64,000 nt of DNA from Myxocyprinus asiaticus (lineage: Eukaryota > Chordata > Actinopteri > Cypriniformes > Catostomidae), in the NCBI RefSeq assembly GCF_019703515.2, contig NC_059362.1, positions 32,277,826-32,341,825 of the forward strand, given 5' to 3'. Under the pieces are notes generated by a model. The model saw only the letters and a program-made list of their open reading frames with translations. It had not been told where the DNA came from and made no database searches. A program made the position numbers and the translations under genes. Of this stretch, positions 56,264-64,000 are shown piece after piece; the first letter of the stretch is position 1, and the number at the start of each line of letters is the position of its first letter.

Positions 56264-57694
56264 CCTGCATGTCATCAAGTGTTATAAAGCAAAAATATGT
56301 AGTTTTTTTTTTTTTTTCTTTTTAAAGCAAGCACTTTCCACTCCACTTCGGTCACTGTTAAAAGTTTGAATGCTGTGATGCCTATTGTTCAGTCCCCTCT
56401 TAGTCCTCCGTAGAGGAAGTTATGAGTCATGTCCAAGTGGAGTGAGGCTAGTGTTCTTACAGTTGTTGAATATTACTAGTGTTTTTTTCACTGTAGAATA
56501 GAGCAGGCACCACATTGAATGAGGAGGTTCTGCAGACGATTATTTAAAAGTTCTAGCTGGAATTCAGAAACGTTGGCCACCGTCTTTCAAGAACAGAACT
56601 CTTACACTCTCGTTCTCTTTATTCACACACACTCACTGTTCACTGTTCTTAAATAGGTAACACTGAATTATTTATCTCAGTTAAATCAAGGATCTTTGGA
56701 GGATTTGTGTACAGATGGATAGATAGATAGTTATACAGAAAAAGAAATTAAGAAACCATTTATTTCTTAAGAATTTGTGGTGTCACTGAAAAACACAGTA
56801 TGTGTGGCCATAAGGCACGAAGGCAAGTGTAGATGCACATTTAAAGCCTATACCCCCATCATTTAAACTAGCAGTGATGACCTGCAATGTGCCGTATCAA
56901 AATATTGAATCTTGAGCACAGTAGCAACCGCCTTTCAAGTGTCTTTGGTCAGCCAGGCGCACAAACTCAATTTAGTAGTAATGATTACTTTATTGACAAG
57001 TCTGTGGCTTGCTCACTGTGGTATTGGAAACCAAGCCTCTTTGCAGCTCCAGAAATGCAGGGAGAAGTTAAAGACAGACAGAGACTGGAAAATAAATGAT
57101 CACTCTCTCAGAAGAGGGGCACTATTGTGAATAAAGCCTTGGCATTTTTTATTCATTTACACAAAGTTTACAAACAAGCATGTGTTTTTCTACAGAGACA
57201 GATTTGAACCTCCTGTTTTGTCTATTTATATGTGAATATGTGTCATTTATAATGAATCTAAATGGTTTGTGAATAGACGAGCGTAGGATTATAATTAAGC
57301 AATAGGCCTATTACAATCGCAATCATGCTGTTGATGCGATTCGGATATTCAGTACAACAGCACAATTGCGATTGTGATACAACAGTTCTATAAACAAGAA
57401 GTTACAGTAATATTGAGTAACATACATTTTAGACACAATATGGCCAGTTATGTAAACAATCAGCACTAGGAATTTGACAATTGTTGTATTCATCCTGATC
57501 TCGTGAAAATTCCGTGACTGTGGCAACATTTCTGCCTGCCACACACAATCGCAAGTCTGACCCATCCTGGTGGCCCTGTCTCCGAATAGGTGAGCGTGCA
57601 GGATAATTTGCAGTACCAGGCGAAAGGCTTGACTTTGGAAGCAAACACCGCTCCTGTTATAATGAGCAGAGCTATTATGCCACAAGCGTTCAGA
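56264..57694. other. Non-coding stretch
   Basis: No gene recognised. A T run lies at 56301-56319 and a small GATA run at 56716-56731. Overlapping minus-strand frames at 57323-57733 show no motifs. Confidence 0.45.
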
Positions 57695-57775
57695 AGTGTA
57701 GATAGACTTGTACCCTGATCCTTCCTGTTGCAAGTACAGCAGTCTATCTTTTGAGCTACCGCAAACTTGATTGCA
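57695..57775 (-). repeat. tRNA-like SINE relic
   Basis: On the minus strand 'gcggtagctcaaaagataga' resembles a tRNA A box region and 'gatcagggtacaagtc' a B box. No cloverleaf can be drawn, so it is a relic rather than a tRNA gene. Confidence 0.35.
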
Positions 57776-58385
57776 GTTTAATAAACTTGTAAATGTACTG
57801 GGTTATGTAATGCAAATGTAAAATGTATCACCTTACAAGTTATAGTTAGAGTTTTGATGTCATAAGATAGCATAATGTGGGGAACAGAGCTAAAAGTAAG
57901 TGATTATTAACTGATAATCTGCCGTTTTACTTGTGATTTGTGTGAAAGGGGATAAAAGTCGTTGTTGTTACGTATCTAGTGTTTATTTTACCAGGAAACT
58001 GCCACAATACGTACAATGAGCCACATAAAAAACATTTTGCAAAAATGTAGATATAGTTTCTATGAGACCAGGTTGGTTGTATAACTGAAAACTGATAGCA
58101 TAAATCAGCCACTTTATAGCACCTTGTTTTTGTATTTTTCTATAGGACAAACTGTATCTGCATTTGGTAGAAATGTCAGTATGGCACCCCCACTAAACAT
58201 TTATATTTCTTTCAATAATACACACACATGCGCGGGCGCACACAGACCAGAGTATGTGAGCGGAGCGGAGTGGAAGCAGAGCGAGGAGTGGAGCGGCATA
58301 ATTTTACCTGAAGCGAGGAGTGGGTTTTTAAAAAAAATCAGAGTGTCAGAGTGTCATTGTTTTCTCTCACTCCAAGAGTGCTCCA
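57776..58385. other. Non-coding stretch with purine-rich minisatellite-like patch
   Basis: 58255-58325 contains repeated 'gagcgg/gaggagtgg' motifs and lies just after a short (CA)n run. No gene is supported. Confidence 0.4.
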
Positions 58386-58420
58386 CTGTGATGGCCACTC
58401 CAATACCTTGACTTTGTTGC
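58386..58420. repeat. 35-bp fragment of a Sleeping Beauty-type Tc1
   Basis: 'tgtgatggccactccaatac' followed by 'cttgactttgttg' is identical to 59277-59311 in the larger Tc1 fragment. Confidence 0.7.
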
Positions 58421-58858
58421 ACAGCACCTGTTAATGACCCTTAATGCAATAATTCACCATGTGTTAAGCAGTGTTAAACACTATTGGCATGAAGATGGAA
58501 TTTCTGATATACCCAGAAAGAATGTGATAAAAACAAAAAAATCTAGCGGTACTTGGTAATGTTCGACCTCCAGTGCGAAGGTTACTTTTGCTTTCTATGT
58601 TCACCCTCCCTATTACTGAGTTAAGCTTGCGGTAAAGCTTGACTTAACTACATGCTCAAGTCTCGTCTCTTTATTCCTACATCAACTGGCATATATTGAA
58701 AATTAATGATGGGATGGCGAAGGAGAACTCGAATGGGGAGGTGACTGCCACGATCAAAGGTTTGTTGTGAAATCCTAAAAGACGTGTCCAGAAAACACGA
58801 TGATAATCCATTCACATGTGGAGAGAAAATCTAAAGGTCAGTAATACATGCAGTTGAA
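58421..58858. other. Non-coding stretch
   Basis: No feature recognised. Confidence 0.5.
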
Positions 58859-59317
58859 GTCAGAAATTTACATACACCTTAGCCAAATATAAACTCAGTT
58901 TTTCACAATTCCTGACATTTAATCGAAGAAAACATTCCCTGTCTTAGGTCAGTTAGGATCACTGCTTTATTTTAAGAATGTGAAATGTCAGAATAATAGT
59001 AATATAATTTCAGCTTTTATTTCTTTCATTACATTCCCAGTGGGTCAGAAGTTTACATACACTTTCTTAGTATTTGGTAGCATTGCCTTTAAATTGTTTA
59101 ACTTGGGTCAAACGGTTTGGGTAGCTTTCCACAAGCTTCTCACAATAAGTTGCTGGAATTTTGGCCCATTCCTCCAGACAGAACTGGTGTAACTGAGTCA
59201 GGTTTGTAGGCCTCCTGACTCACACACGCTTTTTCAGTTCTGCCCACAAATGTTGTATCGGATTGAGGTCAGGGCTTTGTGATGGCCACTCCAATACCTT
59301 GACTTTGTTGTCCTTAA
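58859..59317 (-). mobile_element. Sleeping Beauty-type Tc1, right end and transposase C-terminus
   Basis: The outer end 'gttgaagtcagaaatttaca' and inner 'gtcagaagtttacatacact' (about 59044) are the two direct repeats of the right terminal region. Beyond 59060 the minus strand encodes the transposase C-terminus in degraded form, up to the codons just before the [14 protein letters not shown] motif region. It is cut at 'gtccttaa' where a MITE begins. It complements the element at 3758-5116, which lacks this end. Confidence 0.82.
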
Positions 59318-59800
59318 AGGAATAGTTCACCCAAATTAAAACTTGCTGATAATTTACTCACCCTCAGGCCATCCAAGATGTATCAGAGTTTCTTTCTTCA
59401 TCAAAACAGAATTTAAGACTTTTAGGATTTCATTTCAGGTCTCCTCCTCTAAACAATGCAAGTGAATGTACTCCATTTTTTGACGGTCCAAAATACATAT
59501 TTAGGGTGCATCAAAATAATTCACATGACTCCAGGCGACAAATAAAGTTCTTCTGAATGCAAACGATTGATTATTTTGAGAAACAAAACAATACTTAGTA
59601 AAAATAAGTACTTTTTAACTACAAATGTTCACTTCCGTACATCTCTGTGACGTGCGCTCATGAGAGAGATGACGCAAGCTCGTTGTAAGGTCACGCCTCC
59701 TCCTCCATGTGAAGCAGGAAGCGCGTCATTGTTTACAATAGAAACTTGCACAGAGCACAGACCAAGCGCCGTTCACAAACCAAAACAGTCCCAAAAAAAA
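59318..59800. mobile_element. Fold-back MITE, left part, inserted at TTAA in Tc1
   Basis: It begins 'aggaatagttcacccaaatt' right after TTAA (59314-59317), the expected target in the Tc1 sequence, and shows the left-arm motifs 'taatttactcaccctcaggc' and 'gtttctttcttcatc'. The right arm and second TTAA are not found. Confidence 0.65.
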
Positions 59801-61749
59801 TTTCAAAACAATATAAAATAAAAAATAATTTCCAAATAATAATAACAAAAAAAAAAAAAAAACAATGTAAACAATGACGCGCTTTTTTTTGTTTGTTTTT
59901 CCCACCCCTTGTCCCTCTCCCCAGCCCTAGAGAGGTGGGGAAATACCTGCCGGCAGTCGGGGCCAGAAAGGCAGCATTTTAGAGTAGTTTCTCGCCTCCG
60001 GATAAGCAGTTTGCTACATGACCCAGTGTGATTATTAAACCCAAAAATGCTGTGATTCAATTAAATAAATATATATGTTCTGTGATCTTTAAACTGAATG
60101 AGTGCTTTTCTCTCTGTCATCTACTACACACAAAGAGCGCATATAATGCTCATGATATGCAGTGTTTTCAATGTTTGAGCGGCTAGCTTCACACATTTTG
60201 AAGCCTGCAGAACATGCAGATTATTATTGATTTAATTAAATCACAGCCTTTTGTGATTTAATAATCACACTAAAACATATTGCTGTTTTAATTTGATTAT
60301 TTGTGCATTCAAACATTAATTTTCATCCCAAATATGTCAAAAGTAGATAATTATATTTTTATAACTGGATTATCATAGGGTCCTGCATATGGTAACCGTG
60401 GGATAAGTGGACTCTGATCATTGAAATATTGAAAATTAATTCACATCTCGATGTGTAAAAGCCATATCACCACACACTACTACTTTGGGGTGTGAATTTA
60501 TTTTTAACACATTCAGCGGTCCCACCATCGTCATCGTCAAGCATACAACTCAAAGGTATTGGTATTCAACACTACAGCAAAGTTGGAACAAAACAAAAAA
60601 GCACTAAATCAGCTTTTAGACTATTTAGTCAGAGCAAAGCAGGGGTGACAGCAGATAAGTAAAGAATGTACATGACAGGGCTTCGTTCATGACAGTCAAC
60701 CATTGATGTTGTTTCACAATGTGCAGACGCAGGCAGTGACAGAACGATACTAATATTTATATGACTCCTATCCTGAGTCCCCATCATTATCATGTTACAA
60801 AAACCTTGTTAGCAACACAGTCAAACTGTTTTATTATACTATAATATTTTCCAGGACAAATAATTCTTTTCCAGGACATTTAGGTATTTGTCTAATTTTC
60901 CATGAGTTCCAGGTTTTCCAGGACGCGTGGGAACCCTGCATGTAACACAGAGAACACTTCGATGTTCGCAATAAATATATCTGAAAATGTATTTTTGCAC
61001 CTTACCTCAGTTTCAGTGAACTTGTTTGCATTCAGCTGATCTGTTCTCCACTAAAGTTTGTTAAAGGTATACTGTATAATATAGATAAACATAACTTGCT
61101 CGGGCTTTCAAGAAACAAGAAAAATTCCCGACTTTAAATAAATAAATAATTATATGTGTAGGACATTTTTGTTTATTTTTTTTGTAGGGATGTACAGGCA
61201 GATTTCAGATATAAAATTGATTATTGAATGACTAATGTTTAGGCACACTGGAATGTTTGGGCATAGCGATATGGCGGTGCAGTTGTTTCAATGTTATGAC
61301 GTCATCAGCAATCCAGTTCTATATTTTAGATCAGTGGCTTAAATGCACTCCTGTTACCACACATTCTAACTGTAATGCACCACATTGCGACATTGCTCGG
61401 CAAAGAGTTGGGATAATGAGCTTTAATACTTTGTGGAAGAATTGGTTATTCTGATTATTATTCATATTATATTGGACTGTTTATTAAACATTTGTGGCTT
61501 TTATCATATTGCTGTTGCCACTATTGTGCTTAAGAACATCTCTTACCCATAAATGCACAGGAATGAATAAGAGCAGCTGGGAAAAGAAAGCTACTTGATC
61601 AGACTTTCAGTAGGCAAAAAAAAAAAAAAAAAAAAAAAAAAAAGCCCAACTGTATAATTTGTCTTGATTATCAATTTAATTTAACAAATAGCAACAAACA
61701 TAAATTGAGGTGATTGGTTTTTATTTAGCTGACAAACAATAGCTTTAAT
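59801..61749. other. Non-coding stretch
   Basis: No gene recognised. Simple repeats are an A run near 59850-59865 and a 27-base A run at 61616-61642. 60880-60935 ('gttccaggttttccaggacg') may be a repeat scrap. Confidence 0.45.
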
Positions 61750-62420
61750 TTCTTTTGAAGGGCAAAGGACCAATTCCCGCTCAACAATCACATTATCTCA
61801 GCATAACCAAGCCAAACATGCTAATGCTAATCAGGAAAAGCAACTGGATCGATCCTGCCAAAATGAAAAAAGAGAGTTAGAAAGATGAAGGGAGGGAGAG
61901 AGGGAGCAGAAGGGAAAGTAACTGATGTTGTGTACCTTCTTGAATATTTGATCAAATCTGCCTGTTTCATTTGAATATGCTGTAGTTATTGTTCGCCTAG
62001 TCTAATCAGAATTGTAGGCATCACAGGAAGGTAATTGTGATTGAGAGAGTCTGAGTGGGTTTGTGTCACCAGGCTGCTCTGCATGGGCCACTCACATCTG
62101 ATTAGCATAACTTTGTTTTAATCAAGTTTATAATTATCGTCTGCTTTTCCCCTCTGAACTGTAAATGTGCAATCTTTTGGAGAGCAATGAAGGGAGAGGA
62201 ATGGGAATTTTTTTGGGGGGTGGAGAAATGGGGGGTAAAGTGTATCATTGCATGCTTTTGAATTTGTCTACATTTTCAACGCATTGTTTTGCACCACAGG
62301 TACCACAGGCAGCACACCTGTCTAAATGGAATAATGATTGTGTGCTAAATGCGCTCCCACAAAGGTGGTAAACAAGGAGGAAGTGTTGAAGTTCTGCATG
62401 CAATTTAGCTGTTTATTTAA
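61750..62420. other. Non-coding stretch, possibly conserved regulatory DNA
   Basis: Unique-looking sequence of balanced composition with homeodomain-type sites ('ctgattagcataac', 'aatcaagtttataattatc') and 'catttgaatatgc'. It has no open frame or repeat. This could be a conserved non-coding element, but conservation cannot be seen from one sequence. Confidence 0.2.
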
Positions 62421-62489
62421 GGATTACAGCACCACCCAAGGGCTGCTGCTACCTGATTAGGCTTGCAGAAACTAAATTCTTAAAAATAC

Positions 62490-62660
62490 ATGCTTAGGGA
62501 AAACACGCCATGAGATTTGTCACTTACATATGTGTTCCTGTTTTCTCTGTTGTCTCGCTGTTTCAGCGATTTGTGCAGCAACTATGCATTTTTAGATGCT
62601 GTGTCACATTAAAAGGAAATTAAACCTTTAAAACGCATCTCAAGACACCCGCAATCTGTT
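62490..62660. repeat. MITE relic related to 32860-33110
   Basis: 'agatgctgtgtcacattaaa' and 'cctttaaaacgcatctcaag' parallel 'agacactgtgtcaagttaaa' and 'tctcaaaaacgcacgtcg' in the hAT-like element at 32584. Confidence 0.4.
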
Positions 62661-63227
62661 TTATCCCAAAAATGTAAGTCATCATCAGTGCTTGGCACAC
62701 ATCCAGAATTGGAAAGCTTATTTTAGCATGCGAATGTGCATTTTTATCTTAAATTCGATGAATATTCGAATTTCACATTTTTATTTGACAGCCAGGCAAT
62801 TCTTCAGAAACAAGTTTCTTTTTGTGGTTTGACAGCTTGAATGAAGCATGGGCTACTGTAGAGAAATTGTATCATAAACATCAACCTTTTCTAATTGTTC
62901 AGTTTGTGCATTTGTAGCATTTTTTATACACCAACCTGCAAACTCATTGACATCATTCTTGAAGAAGTGCATAAACCTTTGTATGTAACTTTTGTCTATA
63001 CAGTGATTAGATGCACTGTTTTGTCATCTCTATTCACCACACGGACATGTTCTATGTGCGATTAATCCAGGTCTCAATGAAACATGTTCCTATACCTACA
63101 TTTTTGCCAATTGACCAGGCTCGTTGTACGTATTGCGGCAGTTTCCTGGTGAAATGAACACTAGAGGTACTAAAACAGCAATGACTTCTAAACATTTCAA
63201 ATCTCATTTTCAAATGTGATGAAATTG
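62661..63227. other. Non-coding stretch
   Basis: Nothing recognised. Confidence 0.5.
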
Positions 63228-63300
63228 TGCAGTAGGTCAACTGATAGAGCATTACACTTGCGATACAAAGGACTGGGGTATGAGTAGAGGTCTGCACAGG
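63228..63300 (+). repeat. tRNA-like SINE relic
   Basis: 'gtaggtcaactgatagagca' resembles a tRNA A box and the following 'cttgcgatacaaaggac' and 'ggggtatgagtag' an anticodon arm and weak B box. It is degenerate and carries no closed acceptor stem, so it is probably a SINE head rather than a tRNA gene. Confidence 0.4.
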
Positions 63301-63370
63301 CATTAAAATGAAATCTGAACCTGACCCATACCCGGCCCGAATGATACCGTCAGATTATAAGCCTGAGGCT

Positions 63371-64000
63371 GCAGTCACAGACCTGGACGAGCTCACAGAT
63401 ACTGTAACATCATATATCAGTTTCTGTGAGGATAAGTGCATTCCTACTAGGACATATTTAACATTTAACAACAACAAACCATGGTTTACAGTGGAACTCA
63501 GGCAGCTTCGTCAGGCCAAAGAGGATGTTGGGGATAAAGTCTTGTACAATCAGGCCAGGAAAAAGGGAATCAGAGTGGCTAAAAGAAGATACTCTGAGAA
63601 GCTGAAAAACAAGTTTTCAACTAACGACACTGCATCAGTGTGGAGTGGCATGAAACAACTTACGAATTACAGGACTCCTACTCCCAACACTGTAGGGAAC
63701 CAACAACTGGCTGATGACCTTAATGTGTTCTACTGCAGATTTGAAAGGCCCAATCTCACACCCCACACCGACACTGACCTTCACTTCACACAAACACCAA
63801 CACCTCCTACAACCCCCCTCCTCCCCCCTCCTGCTACTCAACCTGCACTTAAGATCTGTGAAGATGATGTGAGCCGCGTCTTTTGAAAACAAAGGATAAG
63901 GAAAGCACATGGTCCAGATGGCATTTCACCTGCATGTCTTAGATCCTGTGCTAACCAGCTGGCCCCCATCTTCACACAGATCTTCAGTAGATCACTGGAG
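63371..64000 (+). mobile_element. Rex1/L2-like LINE, 5' truncated, runs off the window
   Basis: Homology to the LINE at 39219 begins at 'gcagtcacagacctggacga' and continues to the window end. The start lies after the endonuclease, so the copy is 5' truncated, the usual outcome of incomplete target-primed reverse transcription. The remainder, including any 3' tail, lies outside. Confidence 0.85.
63371..64000 (+). pseudogene. LINE ORF2 linker and start of reverse transcriptase (partial)
   Basis: The frame reads [72 protein letters not shown] and NVFYCRFERPNL, then a Pro/Thr-rich linker and LKICEDDVSRVF. A stop follows at 63884-63886, after which the same frame continues with the conserved KQR...KAHGPDGISPACLRSC and NQLAPIFTQIFSRSLE. 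It preserves the ~67 codons missing from the copy at 39360-40757. The apparent start codon at 63308 lies in flanking DNA and is not meaningful. Confidence 0.82.

Noticed and set aside
57695..57775. tRNA gene
   Set aside because: A- and B-box-like motifs are present, but no paired acceptor stem or anticodon loop can be drawn.
63228..63300. tRNA gene
   Set aside because: The B box is degenerate and the stems do not pair; a SINE relic is more likely.

Overview
The window looks like gene-poor, repeat-rich DNA from a teleost fish, most likely a cyprinid. The evidence is a decayed Sleeping Beauty-type Tc1 element, other Tc1-like elements, three teleost DIRS1-type tyrosine-recombinase retrotransposons, a Rex1/L2-like LINE, hAT elements, fold-back MITEs using TTAA targets, a 5S-rRNA-derived SINE3-like element and long AT/TATC microsatellites. 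I found no convincing host exon, tRNA gene or rRNA gene. Every recognisable protein-coding stretch belongs to a mobile element, and nearly all are interrupted by stops, frameshifts or truncation.

Layout. 1-2000: no gene, possible hAT scrap. 2015-3620: Tc1-like element whose 5' half is inverted. 3758-5116: Sleeping Beauty-type Tc1 (minus strand). 5186-7670: hAT transposase relic (minus). 8443-9385: LTR-retroelement gag-like relic, cut off by DIRS copy A (9391-14807), which keeps ORF1, RT, RNase H and tyrosine recombinase remnants, the internal complementary region and the right terminal repeat. 15622-17146 and 46493-47889: two copies of a non-coding hAT-like element with 8-bp target duplications and internal ~83-bp tandem repeats. 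20141-24396: a fold-back MITE split by DIRS copy B (20912-23872), which lacks the recombinase. 24400-35270: mostly unique non-coding DNA with MITEs and a 1.25-kb hAT-like element (32584-33833). 37195-42092: a hAT-like element with a perfect 8-bp target duplication, containing a TTAA element and DIRS copy C, which in turn carries a LINE fragment.

42100-51050: non-coding DNA, repeat copies and a truncated Tc1-like element. 51857-53599: a DNA transposon of a superfamily I cannot name, with 117 bp of exactly matching inverted terminal sequence and a spliced, internally deleted transposase-like gene. 53796-54290: SINE3-like element. 54300-63230: non-coding DNA with further fragments. 63371-64000: 5'-truncated LINE of the same family as the one inside DIRS copy C.

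There is no operon-like cooperation here. The logic is layered insertion and decay, and target duplications and interrupted repeats let the order of several insertions be read directly. The most noteworthy items are the transposon at 51857-53599, the four-layer nest at 37187-42100, the half-inverted Tc1 at 2015-3620, and the DIRS terminal-repeat/ICR geometry compared across three copies.
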